Counted from the stretch's first letter, positions 49,522 through 59,376 are shown. The stretch is DNA of 64,000 nt from Prochlorococcus marinus XMU1408 (GCF_003208055.1 NZ_QJUE01000001.1:186001-250000); one strand, 5' to 3'. Translations and numbers: made by a program. The notes: generated from the sequence alone by a model not told the origin.

Positions 49522-50922
49522 ATGAATTTAGAACCCGTCTTTAGTGAGCTTTTAGTTAGTTCTCTTCAGAAATGGAGTAAAAGAAAAGTTGATGAATGTA
49601 TCTTGAGCATTTCTGTTCCTGTAAGTCAAACAGATCCTTTAACGACATTACCTTTAATTGCTGAAAAACATCAGTTTAGGTTTCTTTGGGATCTCTCTCC
49701 CAGATTGTGCCTTTCTGCCGGAGGTCATTGTCAATCTTTGGATTTATCTGGACCAAAGAGGTTTGAAAATGCACAAAGATTTAGTGATGAGATTTTTACT
49801 CGATTGATAGATATTTCTCCAAGTCCAGTATTTTCAGCATCAAGGATTTTATTTTCATTTTCTTTCTTTGATCAAATTAAAAGTAATGAAAAATCAATAG
49901 ATGATAAATTTTCCCTTCAGGCTGTTTTGCCTAAGTGGCAATTAACCGCAAAAGATGGATTAACATGGCTACGTTTAAATTCAGTTGCCCAAAATCCTTC
50001 AGATGTTCGTGAAGCCATAGAAAGATTATGGTCAATTCGAGACAAGATAAATAAATCACCAGTCCGAATTGTTAATGATGAAAAAGAAAATTTCTTAGTC
50101 GATAATTTTTCTGATGATTGGCAATCTCAATATCGAGATGCGTTGACTAAAGGGATCGAATTAATAAATGCAGGTGATTTGGATAAACTTGTATTGGCAA
50201 CGAGACAACGTCTCCTCCTAAGAAAACCATTAGATCCACTGCACTTACTTGCTCGTTTAAGAGTTCAGCAAACTAATAGTTGTCGATTCCTATGGCAAAA
50301 AAATCATGATGAGTCATTTTTTGGTGCATCGCCTGAGAGATTAATAAGTCTCAATCAAAATCAGTTGTTAATCGATGCTTTAGCTGGGACTGCAAAAAAA
50401 GGTGATGATGGGAGAGAATTGCTTGCTTCCTCTAAAGATTTAAGAGAACACCATTTTGTAGTTAATTCTATTGTCGAACAACTTTTTAGAAGAGGTATTA
50501 AAGCAAGTTATTCATCTCAACCAAAATTAATCACCCAAGACCATTTAATTCATTTGCATACTCTTATTCAAGCTTCTGTTAAAGAGAAATCTCCTCTTGA
50601 TTTAGTTGAAGCACTTCATCCAACCCCTGCTGTTGCGGGATTACCTCTGAGTAAATCTTTGAGTTGGTTGAGAGCTTTAGAACCATTTGACCGTAAAACA
50701 TATGCTTCTCCAATTGGGTGGATAGATAAAAATCAAAATTCAGAATTTAGAGTTGCCATACGTTATGGACAGGTTAGAGCTAATGAACTTAAATTATTTG
50801 CTGGCGCTGGTTTAGTAAAAGGTTCAACTGTTGAGGGGGAAATGCAAGAAGTAGCTTTGAAATTTGAAGTTTTAAGAAATCAATTAAACTTAGATAGAGT
50901 TAATTGTTCAAATGATCTATAA
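49522..50922 (+). CDS. menF: Isochorismate synthase
   Basis: A 466-residue chorismate-binding enzyme making isochorismate, the first phylloquinone step. The C-terminal half has [50 protein letters not shown] and IRYGQV motifs. I chose ATG 49522 over a TTG two codons earlier. The N-terminal half is more divergent, as is common in MenF. It overlaps gshB at the 3' ends by 23 bases on opposite strands. Confidence 0.92.
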   Translation: MNLEPVFSELLVSSLQKWSKRKVDECILSISVPVSQTDPLTTLPLIAEKHQFRFLWDLSPRLCLSAGGHCQSLDLSGPKRFENAQRFSDEIFTRLIDISPSPVFSASRILFSFSFFDQIKSNEKSIDDKFSLQAVLPKWQLTAKDGLTWLRLNSVAQNPSDVREAIERLWSIRDKINKSPVRIVNDEKENFLVDNFSDDWQSQYRDALTKGIELINAGDLDKLVLATRQRLLLRKPLDPLHLLARLRVQQTNSCRFLWQKNHDESFFGASPERLISLNQNQLLIDALAGTAKKGDDGRELLASSKDLREHHFVVNSIVEQLFRRGIKASYSSQPKLITQDHLIHLHTLIQASVKEKSPLDLVEALHPTPAVAGLPLSKSLSWLRALEPFDRKTYASPIGWIDKNQNSEFRVAIRYGQVRANELKLFAGAGLVKGSTVEGEMQEVALKFEVLRNQLNLDRVNCSNDL

Positions 50923-51829
50923 GGTAATCAATTACTTGATCTGCTAATGGAACATTCATTAGATTTTCTACTTCTCTAATACCAGTTGGACTCGTCACAT
51001 TAATCTCACTTAGCATTCCTCCGATCACATCTATTCCAACAAAAAATAGGCCTTCCTCTTGTAAAGCAGGCTTTATTTGATTACATATCTCTATTTCTTT
51101 AGGAGTTAATTTAGTTGTCTCAGCTTTTCCACCTAAAGCCAAGTTGCTTCTGAAGTCTCCTTCCTTTGGACGTCTATTAATTGCACCTAATGGCTCTCCA
51201 TTAACCAAAAGGATTCTTTTATCGCCATTGATTACTTCTGGTAGGAATTGTTGCATCATCACTGGCAAATGTTCTTGTGAAGTAACCAGTTCGAGTAATG
51301 CTTCTAAGCCTGGAGCATCCTTTGCAATTCGTATGACTCCTTGCCCACCTTTTCCTCCAAGTGGCTTTAACACAACTTCTCCATACTCTTTTGCAAATGT
51401 AATTAATTGTTCCACCCTACTTGCGACAAGAGTAGGCGCCATTAAATCACTAAATCTTAAAGCTCCTAACTTTTCATTCCAAGCTCTTAGTGATGCAGGC
51501 TTGTTAATTACATTTACACCATCTCTTTCTGCAACTTCTAATAAATGAGTGGCGTATAAAAAAGCCTCGTCAACAGGTGGATCTTTGCGCATCCAAATGC
51601 ATGAGAAATCTCTTAAAGGAAGGCTTCGAGATGACTGGACATTGATCCATGGTTCACAATTGACCTTGTTAGAAACGACCCATGCATCGTCTCCTCGGGC
51701 TTGCAGGTCCGAGGGAGTACAGATCCAAACATCTATGTCGGCTCTTGATGCGGCTTGCATAAGTGCTGCTGATGAATCCTTCTTAGGATTGATATTTTCA
51801 ATTGGATCTAAAACAAATAGTTGCTTCAT
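50900..51829 (-). CDS. gshB: Glutathione synthetase
   Basis: A 309-residue ATP-grasp ligase adding glycine to gamma-glutamylcysteine. [16 protein letters not shown] at the N-terminus, the [20 protein letters not shown] stretch, the ATP lid region [14 protein letters not shown] and [11 protein letters not shown] near the C-terminus are typical. It directly follows grxC with a 3-base gap, coupling glutathione supply to glutaredoxin. The gene tail overlaps menF by 23 bases. Confidence 0.95.
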   Translation of the reverse strand: MKQLFVLDPIENINPKKDSSAALMQAASRADIDVWICTPSDLQARGDDAWVVSNKVNCEPWINVQSSRSLPLRDFSCIWMRKDPPVDEAFLYATHLLEVAERDGVNVINKPASLRAWNEKLGALRFSDLMAPTLVASRVEQLITFAKEYGEVVLKPLGGKGGQGVIRIAKDAPGLEALLELVTSQEHLPVMMQQFLPEVINGDKRILLVNGEPLGAINRRPKEGDFRSNLALGGKAETTKLTPKEIEICNQIKPALQEEGLFFVGIDVIGGMLSEINVTSPTGIREVENLMNVPLADQVIDYLIDHLNN

Positions 51830-51832
51830 GAA

Positions 51833-52123
51833 TCAATTTCTAATTCCAATCAGTTCATTTAATTCGTTATTTCTCTCAAGTTCGTAGAGCTCGTCGCAAC
51901 CTCCAATACTTTTTCCATTGATAAAAATTTGTGGAACAGTTCTGCGGCCTCCGGCTCTTTCAGACATTTTTGTTCTTGCACCATCGTCTCCATCAATAGA
52001 ATATTCTGTGAATTGGACTCCTTTTTCATTAAGTAGTGCTTTGGCACGTAAGCAAAACGGGCAAAATCTCCAGGTGTATATTTCCACTGTAGTAATGCCT
52101 GAATCGGGAATTGATCTGTTCAT
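51833..52123 (-). CDS. grxC: Glutaredoxin
   Basis: A 96-residue dithiol glutaredoxin. The active site is CPFC (Cys17 and Cys20 in RFCPFCLRAKALL), with TVPQIFINGKSIGGCDELYEL as the glutathione-binding part. It reduces protein disulfides or mixed disulfides using glutathione made by the adjacent gshB product. It is divergent from prfB with 58 bases between them. Confidence 0.95.
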   Translation of the reverse strand: MNRSIPDSGITTVEIYTWRFCPFCLRAKALLNEKGVQFTEYSIDGDDGARTKMSERAGGRRTVPQIFINGKSIGGCDELYELERNNELNELIGIRN

Positions 52124-52181
52124 TTATAGTATTTGGGTGGATATGCTGATAGCTTTTAATGTATTGATTCTATTACCTCGC

Positions 52182-53292
52182 TTGCAAGACCTGACTGATT
52201 TTAAAAGAGACCTTTCTTTATTGACTTCTCGCCTGGGTACAGCCCAGGATTGTCTTTGACGAACCTGCATTACTTGCTAGGCAAAGGGATTTAGAGCAAG
52301 TTGCATCGCAACCTGAGTTTTGGAATGATCCTCAAAATGCGCAAAAACAGATGCGTCAACTTGATGAGGTTAAAGCAGAGTTAGAAAAATTAATTACATG
52401 GAGGGGGGCTATTGAGGACGCAAGTCTTTCGTTAGAGCTTTATGAGTTGGATCCGGATGAAGACATCCTGTCTCAGGCTCACAATGGGCTCGAGAAATTA
52501 AAACAAGAACTTGATCGTTGGGAGACGGAGCGCCTCTTAAGTGGCATCTATGATAAGGAGGGTGCAGTTCTATCCATTAATGCTGGTGCTGGCGGAACTG
52601 ATGCCCAAGATTGGGCTCAAATGCTACTAAGGATGTATACCCGTTGGGCTGAAAATAATGGTATGAAAGTGATCATTAATGAACTTTCTGAGGGAGAGGA
52701 AGCGGGAATAAAAAGTGTCACTATCGAAATTGAAGGTGTTTACGCATATGGTTTTTTACAAAATGAAAAAGGAACGCATCGTTTAGTCAGGATTTCCCCT
52801 TTCAATGCAAATGGAAAGCGACAAACTAGTTTTGCTGGAGTTGAAGTTATGCCTAAACTTGAAGAAGAGGTTGAACTTGAGATCCCTGAAAAGGATTTAG
52901 AAATTACAACAAGTCGCTCAGGTGGAGCAGGTGGACAAAATGTAAATAAAGTTGAGACTGCGGTTCGAATTCTTCATGTGCCTACGGGTATTGCCGTTAG
53001 ATGCACACAAGAAAGATCTCAGCTTCAAAATAAAGATAAAGCAATGGCTCTATTAAAATCAAAATTGATGGTGATAGCTGTAGAACAAAGAGCTGCAGAG
53101 ATTGCTGATATTCGTGGTGATATTGTTGAAGCTGCTTGGGGAAATCAAATTAGAAATTATGTTTTTCATCCATATCAAATGGTAAAAGACTTACGTACTG
53201 AGCAAGAAACAACAGATGTAGATTCGGTCATGAATGGGGAAATAGATATTTTTATTCAGTCTCTTTTAAGGCAAAATATTGAAGAATCTTAA
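52182..53292 (+). CDS. prfB: Peptide chain release factor 2 (programmed +1 frameshift)
   Basis: RF2 frees finished proteins at UGA and UAA. The gene is split: a first frame, about 25 codons, begins near TTG 52182 ([22 protein letters not shown]) and meets in-frame TGA at 52257; a +1 slip at CTT TGA C joins it to the second frame from 52258 ([14 protein letters not shown]) through 53292, giving about 369 residues. The SPF tripeptide in [14 protein letters not shown] reads stop codons, and the GGQ motif is in [11 protein letters not shown]. The start is uncertain; ATG 52143 in the same frame would add 13 residues. Reading only from 52351 would miss the N-terminus. Confidence 0.92.
52254..52260 (+). 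promoter_or_regulatory. prfB +1 frameshift site CTT TGA C
   Basis: CTTTGAC carries the classic RF2 autoregulatory site: slow recognition of UGA by scarce RF2 lets the ribosome slip +1 from CUU to UUU. An AGGA stretch (52246-52249) lies 4 bases before CTT, in the place of the internal Shine-Dalgarno that helps the slip in E. coli. Confidence 0.92.
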
Positions 53293-53299
53293 ATTTTAA

Positions 53300-53497
53300 A
53301 TGGATATGAATAATAAAATTGTTTCTGATGAGATTGGTAAGAAAGCAACACCACCTCCAAGTTTTGTAAAACTTGCAATGAAAAATATGGTTCGTAAAGG
53401 TAGTCAAAGTCTTTATCATTTTGGTTTAACAGCTTTAGGTTTTCTTGGATTTATTCTTTTAGTTGCTGTGCTGGGAAAACCTCATATTCCTCAGTAA
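53300..53497 (+). CDS. DUF3285 single-helix membrane protein
   Basis: A 65-residue protein with a charged N-terminus, the ATPPPSFVKLAMKNMVRKG motif (16-34) and one hydrophobic helix (about 42-60). This matches the cyanobacterial DUF3285 family, of unknown function. It lies 7 bases after prfB and 4 bases before ybeY, in one apparent operon prfB-DUF3285-ybeY-dgkA-pabA. Its small size and single helix suggest a thylakoid or plasma-membrane accessory protein, which is inference. Confidence 0.8.
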   Translation: MDMNNKIVSDEIGKKATPPPSFVKLAMKNMVRKGSQSLYHFGLTALGFLGFILLVAVLGKPHIPQ

Positions 53498-53501
53498 TTT
53501 T

Positions 53502-54068
53502 ATGGAGAATTATTTGTCAAATTCTTATGAATTGGATATAGATCTTTCTTTTACTCCCTTTCCAGTTCAAGACTTAGACGTCGTTGTTAATGGTGAGACT
53601 TTAGAGCTGATGAAAAATTCAAGTCAATGGAATAAGGAGATAACTCGCTGGATTAGATTTATAAAAGTAAATAAAGAATTTAAATGTCCGAAAATAGTAC
53701 GAAATGCTTCTCAACTTAGCTTGGGGTTGGAATTAACAAATGATAAGAAAATCCTTGATTTGAATCAAAGCTGGCTTGGAAAAGCAAAGAGTACAGATGT
53801 GCTTTCATTTCCCATAATTGATGAGACATCCTTTGGTGTAAGTGATGAATGTATTGAATTGGGTGACATTGTTATCTCAGTTCCGACTGCGATCAGACAA
53901 GCAAAAGAAAATAATGTTGATTTATATAGAGAACTTAGATGGCTTGCAGTTCATGGCCTTTTACATCTTTTGGGTTGGGATCATAGTAACGAAGAAAGTC
54001 TTAATACAATGCTTTTAAATCAAGAGCAACTTCTTGATTTAGGAGCTATTCTTGAAAATGAAGAATGA
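53502..54068 (+). CDS. ybeY: Endoribonuclease YbeY
   Basis: A 188-residue zinc-dependent endoribonuclease for 16S rRNA 3' maturation and ribosome quality control. The metal motif HGLLHLLGWDH (three His) is near residue 151, and ADVLSFP-like STDVLSFP precedes it. I chose ATG 53502; the frame is open further upstream, but that part overlaps the DUF3285 gene. It has an N-terminal extension of about 30 residues compared with E. coli YbeY. Confidence 0.92.
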   Translation: MENYLSNSYELDIDLSFTPFPVQDLDVVVNGETLELMKNSSQWNKEITRWIRFIKVNKEFKCPKIVRNASQLSLGLELTNDKKILDLNQSWLGKAKSTDVLSFPIIDETSFGVSDECIELGDIVISVPTAIRQAKENNVDLYRELRWLAVHGLLHLLGWDHSNEESLNTMLLNQEQLLDLGAILENEE

Positions 54069-54080
54069 AGATTAACAAAT

Positions 54081-54539
54081 ATGGCTCCGGAGATATCTAA
54101 TGACTCTGAAAGAGCAGTTTGGGACATGTCTAATACTCTGAAAAGATCAAATAAAAGGTCATCATGGAAGATAGCTAAAGATCTTCCAACAAGCTTTTTA
54201 TATGCAGCTAAAGGCTTAAGATATGCTTTTTCTACTCAAAGAAATTTTAGAATTCATGTTGCTTTTGCATTGGGTGCATTGGTATTAGGCTTTTTATTAG
54301 GTCTTGATAATAATAATTTAGCAATAATGGCACTTACAGCTACTAGTGTACTAGTAGTTGAATTGCTAAATACAGCAATTGAATCAGTTGTAGATTTAGC
54401 AATTGGGAAACGATTTCATCCTCTCGCACAAATCGCTAAAGATTGTTCAGCTGGGGCTGTTTTAGTAGCTTCAATCAGTTCAGTACTTATTGCTGTCTTA
54501 TTATTATTTCCTCTATTACTTCAAAAGTTAGAATTTTAA
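54081..54539 (+). CDS. dgkA: Diacylglycerol kinase (prokaryotic DgkA type)
   Basis: A 152-residue three-helix membrane kinase. An N-terminal soluble part of about 50 residues precedes the core, where NFRIHVAFALGALVLG begins helix 1, and the catalytic VELLNTAIESVVDL follows, with a third helix at the C-terminus. Family members recycle diacylglycerol to phosphatidate or phosphorylate undecaprenol; which applies is unclear. It is 12 bases after ybeY and 12 before the amidotransferase gene. Confidence 0.88.
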   Translation: MAPEISNDSERAVWDMSNTLKRSNKRSSWKIAKDLPTSFLYAAKGLRYAFSTQRNFRIHVAFALGALVLGFLLGLDNNNLAIMALTATSVLVVELLNTAIESVVDLAIGKRFHPLAQIAKDCSAGAVLVASISSVLIAVLLLFPLLLQKLEF

Positions 54540-54551
54540 TCTCTTAAAATT

Positions 54552-55148
54552 ATGTTATTGGTTATCGACAATTATGACAGCTTCACTTTTAACCTCGTTC
54601 AATATTTGGGCGAATTAGCATCGCAGCATCCTATTGCCTCAGAAGTAAGAGTTGAACGTAATGATGCTCTTACAATCAATGAGATTAAAGATTTAAACCC
54701 TGATGTGATTTTGCTATCTCCAGGTCCTGGGGATCCTGATCAATCTGGAGTTTGTCTAGATATTTTATCTAAGTTGTCCGTTAAAATACCTACCCTTGGT
54801 GTTTGCCTTGGTCATCAAGCTATTACTCAGGCTTTTGGAGGGAAAATAATCAGAGCTAAAGAACTAATGCATGGCAAAACATCTAATGTTTTGCATCGAG
54901 GTACTGGAATATTTAAAGATTTGCCTAATCCCTTAGTCGCTACTAGGTACCATAGCTTAATTGCGCAGAGAGAAAGTTTACCAGAATGCTTAGATGTTAT
55001 AGCCTGGCTAGAGGATGAAACAATTATGGGAATTACGCATAAAGATTATCCCCACATATACGGTGTACAATTTCATCCTGAGAGTGTATTAACCGAAGCT
55101 GGGCATAAATTACTTTCTAATTTTTTGCGATTAGCAGAATCATGTTAA
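54552..55148 (+). CDS. Anthranilate/aminodeoxychorismate synthase glutaminase
   Basis: A 198-residue class I glutamine amidotransferase. The nucleophile Cys is in GVCLGHQ (about residue 80), with His/Glu in QFHPES near 177; SPGPGDPDQSG is the oxyanion-region signature. It supplies ammonia to TrpE or PabB; bacteria often share one subunit for both, so TrpG or PabA cannot be decided. No synthase partner is adjacent. A weak hairpin follows the stop (55153-55167). Confidence 0.9.
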   Translation: MLLVIDNYDSFTFNLVQYLGELASQHPIASEVRVERNDALTINEIKDLNPDVILLSPGPGDPDQSGVCLDILSKLSVKIPTLGVCLGHQAITQAFGGKIIRAKELMHGKTSNVLHRGTGIFKDLPNPLVATRYHSLIAQRESLPECLDVIAWLEDETIMGITHKDYPHIYGVQFHPESVLTEAGHKLLSNFLRLAESC

Positions 55149-55152
55149 ATTA

Positions 55153-55167
55153 TCTCTATAATAGAGA
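55153..55167. terminator. Weak hairpin between convergent genes
   Basis: TCTCTA (55153-55158) pairs with TAGAGA (55162-55167) across a 3-base loop, just after the amidotransferase stop and before the end of the convergent aminotransferase gene. The stem is only 6 bp and the T-run is short, so it is a weak candidate. Confidence 0.35.
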
Positions 55168-55181
55168 CGTTTCAAATTAAT

Positions 55182-56297
55182 TTATACTTTATCGATAACC
55201 TTAAAAACTGACCAGAACCTTTTCATTTGATCAATAGTTCCAATACTTACTCTGATAGAACCTTTTAGATCTTTCTTTTTATCCATATTCCTAATTAGAA
55301 TCCCAGATAACTTTAATTTTTGCTCAACATATTCTGGTTCTGATTTTGGCCAAAGTAGAAAATAGTTTCCTCCATCTATATGATATTTGACGCGAAATTT
55401 CTCAAATGTTTTTTTCAACCAATTACGTGCATTAAGTACTTTATTCACATAAGAATCAATATACGATGGGTCGTTAAGTGCTGCAAAAGCAGCTATTACA
55501 GCAAAGCTATTGACGTCATAAGGACCAGTGACACTTTTAACTATATTAATTACTGTAGAATTACCTATAGCAAAACCAATTCTTAATCCTGCTAAACCAG
55601 CAGTTTTAGATAGAGATCTAAGTACCAAAAGATTAGGTATTTCTTGAAAATTTACAAATGGTAAAACACTATCACCTGTAAAAGCTTCGTATAGCTCATC
55701 GACAACAATAAGTGTTTGAGATGACAGTTTTGTGATCTCTATAATTTTTTCTGGACTTAATCTTGTACCAGTTGGATTATTTGGATTACATATTAATAAA
55801 ATTTTAGGACTCTTCTGAATGATTAATTTGCAAATCTGATTAAAGGGGTACTGAAAATCTTGATCCTCATAGGGTACTGAGATGATTTTCATTCCTCGCA
55901 TTTGTGCACAAGGCGTGTAATATCCAAAAGTTGGCGATGTTGTTAACATTAAATCATTAATGTTGCCATATGCATGAAACACAGCATTTATTGCTGCATC
56001 AACTCCATTAAAAATACCTACCTCAGATGAGTTTAAATTTACGCTTGGGTTTTGTTTGATTAGATTGTCTATTAATTTTTCTTTTAAACCCGAATACTCT
56101 GGATAAATAGAGATTTCATCTCTTGTTATTTTTCTAAGGGATTCAATTACAAGTGGGCTAGGTCCAATTGTGTTTTCATTAAAGTCTAATCTTAGTAGAT
56201 TTCGTCGTCCTTCTAGTGGTGCTGAATAAGGGTTTAAAGCCTTTATCTCTTCCCTAGGATTAGGCATATCCAAAAAAGAACTGTTTGTATTGTTCAT
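55182..56297 (-). CDS. HisC-like aminotransferase
   Basis: A 371-residue class I/II PLP aminotransferase. LDFNENTIGPSP is the family N-terminal motif, NPNNPTGT and VVDELYEAF bind PLP, and the Schiff-base Lys is in RSLSKTAGLAGLRIG. It resembles histidinol-phosphate aminotransferase; a second such enzyme with aromatic or other amino-acid specificity is common in cyanobacteria, so substrate is open. It shares one base with the argS stop (TAATG), so translation is coupled. Confidence 0.85.
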   Translation of the reverse strand: MNNTNSSFLDMPNPREEIKALNPYSAPLEGRRNLLRLDFNENTIGPSPLVIESLRKITRDEISIYPEYSGLKEKLIDNLIKQNPSVNLNSSEVGIFNGVDAAINAVFHAYGNINDLMLTTSPTFGYYTPCAQMRGMKIISVPYEDQDFQYPFNQICKLIIQKSPKILLICNPNNPTGTRLSPEKIIEITKLSSQTLIVVDELYEAFTGDSVLPFVNFQEIPNLLVLRSLSKTAGLAGLRIGFAIGNSTVINIVKSVTGPYDVNSFAVIAAFAALNDPSYIDSYVNKVLNARNWLKKTFEKFRVKYHIDGGNYFLLWPKSEPEYVEQKLKLSGILIRNMDKKKDLKGSIRVSIGTIDQMKRFWSVFKVIDKV

Positions 56298-58120
56298 TAC
56301 ATTCTCTCTAGGGTGGGGATACCTAACAAACTCATCCCGAGTTTAATTGTGTCTGCAGTGATTGAACATAAAGCAAGTCTACTAGTCCTTGATGGTTCAC
56401 TTGCTTTTAAAATTGGAATTTGATCATAGAATCTATTAAATGTTTGACTTAATTCAAATAAATATCCACATAAACGATTAGGAAGCAGTTCTTTTTCGAC
56501 TTCTGCAATTACACAATCAAGTTCCAATAGCTTACGAACTAAGACCCATTCTTGGGGTTCATTAAATTGAATATTCTTACTTGATACGTTTAAATCCCCT
56601 CCTTTGCGTGAAATCCCAGCTATTCGAACTAATGCATAAAGTAAATATGGAGCTGTATTACCTTGTAAAGAAAGCATTTTGTCAAAACTAAATTGGTAAT
56701 TAGAAACTCTATTTTGGCTTAGGTCTGCATACTTTATAGCTGCAATACCAACAGTAGTAGAAACTTGATTTATAAAACTTTCATTCTCGGATCTATTTTC
56801 AGTTTTGAGACGATCTGTAAGATCCTCTTTTGCTCGTTGAATTGCTTCATCGAGAAGGTCTACTAATCTAATTGTTTCTCCTGAACGAGTTTTTAATTTT
56901 TTACCATCTTCTCCTTGAACAAGACCAAAAGGTACGTGCTCTACTTGACAATCTTTAGGAATCCAATTTGCAAGGTTTGCAATTTGAAAGACTCCAAAGA
57001 AATGTGATGCTTGGCCGGCATCTGTGACATAAATCAATCGGAATGCTCCATCTCCATCTGGGGATTTAGTTAATCTATATTTAATTGCGGCAAGATCAGT
57101 TGTTGCATAATTAAAACCTCCGTCACTTTTCTGAATAATTATTGGTTGTGGCTTGCCGTCTTTTCCAACTAAGCCATCAAGAAAAATACATTTAGCTCCT
57201 TGATCATTTATGAGTAAATTCTTGCTTTTCAACTCATTTATAACATCTACTAAAAATTTGTTATAAAAAGATTCGCCTCTTTCAGTCAACTTGATATCAA
57301 GTCGATCATAGATCTTTTGAAATTCTTTTCTGGATTGATTACATAGTAACTGCCATGCAGTTAAACTTTCTTGATCACCTGCTTGTAAGTTAACAACTTC
57401 ATTTCTAGATTGATTTTGAAAGATTTGATCCTCATCAAATCTTTTTTTTGCTTGACGATAAAAATTTACGAGATCGCTAATTTCTACTACATCTTTTGTA
57501 TGGAGCGCTTCTGGGACAACCTCTTTCAGGTGAGTAATAAGCATGCCAAATTGTGTACCCCAATCTCCTACATGATTGATTCGTAAGACTTCGTAACCGC
57601 AGAATTCAAGAACTCGTGCGAGAGAATCTCCAATAATTGTTGATCGTAAATGCCCAACATGCATCTCTTTAGCAATATTTGGACTAGAAAAATCAACAAT
57701 CACGCGATTGTTTTTTTGTTCTTCTTTTTCTTTTGCAGTTTGGAAGTCTTTTAGAGGTACGCCCAATCTTTTATCATTTAAACGAATATAAATTTCCGAT
57801 ATAAGTGTTTTTGTATTTATAGACAAGTTTATAAAACCTGGTCCAGCAATCATTGGTGTATTACATATTTTCAAGAAATCATTATCCTTTTGTAGTTGAC
57901 TAACTATTTGTTGTGCAATCTGACGAGGGGGTTGTTTAATTTCTTTCGCTAGTGCTAAAGCACAATTTATTTGAAAATCTCCAAACTCTGGCTTGGATGC
58001 AGGAACTAGTAAGGCACTTGTAAGTATTGAAGTAGCTTTGGGACTTCGATCTTCTTTTGGAAAAACTTGAACTAAAGCCCTATTTAGTGCTTCTTCTAAT
58101 TTGGTGGATATTTCAAGCAT
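56297..58120 (-). CDS. argS: Arginyl-tRNA synthetase
   Basis: A 607-residue class I aminoacyl-tRNA synthetase. The N-terminal additional domain (about 1-115) binds tRNA D-loop; [20 protein letters not shown] has the HIGH-type motif as HVGH. The KMSK site is replaced by a KLKTRSG-type sequence, usual in many ArgRS. The C-terminal anticodon domain contains [14 protein letters not shown]. Its length is normal. It lies upstream of the hisC-like gene and downstream of nadC. Confidence 0.96.
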   Translation of the reverse strand: MLEISTKLEEALNRALVQVFPKEDRSPKATSILTSALLVPASKPEFGDFQINCALALAKEIKQPPRQIAQQIVSQLQKDNDFLKICNTPMIAGPGFINLSINTKTLISEIYIRLNDKRLGVPLKDFQTAKEKEEQKNNRVIVDFSSPNIAKEMHVGHLRSTIIGDSLARVLEFCGYEVLRINHVGDWGTQFGMLITHLKEVVPEALHTKDVVEISDLVNFYRQAKKRFDEDQIFQNQSRNEVVNLQAGDQESLTAWQLLCNQSRKEFQKIYDRLDIKLTERGESFYNKFLVDVINELKSKNLLINDQGAKCIFLDGLVGKDGKPQPIIIQKSDGGFNYATTDLAAIKYRLTKSPDGDGAFRLIYVTDAGQASHFFGVFQIANLANWIPKDCQVEHVPFGLVQGEDGKKLKTRSGETIRLVDLLDEAIQRAKEDLTDRLKTENRSENESFINQVSTTVGIAAIKYADLSQNRVSNYQFSFDKMLSLQGNTAPYLLYALVRIAGISRKGGDLNVSSKNIQFNEPQEWVLVRKLLELDCVIAEVEKELLPNRLCGYLFELSQTFNRFYDQIPILKASEPSRTSRLALCSITADTIKLGMSLLGIPTLERM

Positions 58121-58197
58121 AACGTTTATGATTAGGAAGGTTCATTTAAAGTTTTTTGATCTTTTTGAAGTGGAATTAAAACTATTTATTCATTGTT

Positions 58198-59061
58198 TTA
58201 ATTAAAGCGCATACTGAAATCTATCCATTTACTTTTAGTGATTGGTGCACTTGTTGAGATTAGATCAATACCTGTAGAAATATAGTCTGATAAATTGTTT
58301 GGATTAATCCCAGAAACTTCAATCACAATATTTTGTGAGACGTATTTGGAGTTATTATTTTTTGAAAGTTGACGTAATTCTGGAACTAGTTTTGCAATAG
58401 TTTGAATAGACATCTCATCAAGTAAAACCCCATCAGCTCCTGCTTCTACAGCTTCTCTAGCTTGGCTAGGGGTTTCTGCCTCAACTATGATTTTTTTTGT
58501 CCATGGAATAGTTTTTTTTAAGACTTTGATACTCTCAGCAATCCCCTTAGACCATTCAATATGATTTTCTTTCAACATGGCTGCATCATATAATCCAAGT
58601 CTATGATTAATTCCACCACCACAAAGAAAAGCATATTTTTCGAATATCCTGATTCCTGGAGTCGTTTTGCGGGTATCTGCTAATTTTATATTAGAGCCAG
58701 AGAGTTTATTTACTAGTAAGGCAGTAGATGTAGCAATACCAGAAAGATGCATCGCTAAGTTAAGTGTTACTCGCTCACCAGCTACTAAGGATGATGAAGG
58801 CCCTTTTAATTCTAAGAGTCTTTGATTCTTTTCAAATTTTTGACCATCCTCTATTAATAGTTGAATATCAACTTTGGGATCAATTTTTTGGAATATAAGT
58901 TTGATAATATCTCCTCCACAAAATGTTCCACATTCTTTCGCAATCCAATGGGCTGATGAACTTCTAGTGTTAAGGATAAATCTAGTTAGATCTCCATCAC
59001 CAAGATCTTCCTCAATCCAGGCATCTAATATTCTTAGTAGATTTGGTGAGCGAAGGTCCAC
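58198..59061 (-). CDS. nadC: Nicotinate-nucleotide pyrophosphorylase
   Basis: A 287-residue quinolinate phosphoribosyltransferase in NAD synthesis. EEDLGDGDLT near residue 17, the GERVTLNLAMHLSGIAT helix and DTRKTTPGIR catalytic loop, GGGINHRLGLYDAAMLKENHI, and EVSGINPNNL are hallmark motifs. The start is GTG at MDLRSPNLLRI. The gap to argS is 77 bases; its upstream side is a gap of about 290 bases without clear genes. Confidence 0.94.
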   Translation of the reverse strand: MDLRSPNLLRILDAWIEEDLGDGDLTRFILNTRSSSAHWIAKECGTFCGGDIIKLIFQKIDPKVDIQLLIEDGQKFEKNQRLLELKGPSSSLVAGERVTLNLAMHLSGIATSTALLVNKLSGSNIKLADTRKTTPGIRIFEKYAFLCGGGINHRLGLYDAAMLKENHIEWSKGIAESIKVLKKTIPWTKKIIVEAETPSQAREAVEAGADGVLLDEMSIQTIAKLVPELRQLSKNNNSKYVSQNIVIEVSGINPNNLSDYISTGIDLISTSAPITKSKWIDFSMRFN

Positions 59062-59350
59062 AATTCATCTATTACATTTATTACTATACCAACGTCAAAA
59101 CCATTTTATATAAAACATCTTCCAATACATTTGTATTTTCTCTATTTATCTTTTCTTGAATCACTATTTAAGCTAATAGAAGTTTTTAATCTTTTTTCTT
59201 TGTTATGTATTAATTATATGCTTTAATTGAGTATATTCTCGATTATTCGGATCTAGTGGACGTTGTTCATAGTGTGAATATTATGGTTGCGATATTAATA
59301 GTAGGCGTTTGCTATTATTTATACTATATTTTTACAATTGACAATAACCA
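59062..59350. other. AT-rich gap upstream of nadC and downstream of mnmE
   Basis: About 290 bases of strongly AT-rich sequence. It probably holds the nadC promoter. The only coding hint is a possible 32-codon frame at its right end (59256-59354). I see no RNA gene, insertion-sequence remnant or repeat. Confidence 0.45.
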
Positions 59351-59354
59351 GTAA
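59256..59354 (+). CDS. Possible very small membrane protein (doubtful)
   Basis: A 32-codon frame from GTG 59256, with an inner ATG at 59283. Residues from that ATG form one hydrophobic helix, VAILIVGVCYYLYYIF, followed by TIDNNQ. The length and single helix resemble small photosystem or cytochrome subunits, but I cannot match it to any (PsaM, PetN, PsbN and Psb30 do not fit). The ribosome-binding site is weak (GGA 4 bases before GTG). It may be chance in AT-rich DNA. Confidence 0.22.
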   Translation: MDVVHSVNIMVAILIVGVCYYLYYIFTIDNNQ

Positions 59355-59376
59355 GTAAAAAATATTTTTTACTTAC
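59351..59376. terminator. 26-bp perfect palindrome across the mnmE stop
   Basis: GTAAGTAAAAAAT (59351-59363) is followed without a spacer by its exact reverse complement (59364-59376). The mnmE stop codon lies inside it. Read on the minus strand, a run of T follows in the second arm, so it could end mnmE transcription and any plus-strand transcript. Confidence 0.55.

Noticed and set aside
51918-52259. 113-codon frame overlapping grxC antisense
   Set aside because: Only its last part, from about 52182, is coding: it is the first frame of prfB. The rest is a shadow of grxC on the other strand.
52351-53292. Stand-alone 313-residue RF2
   Set aside because: It begins inside the protein. The true gene starts upstream and passes the CTT TGA C frameshift.
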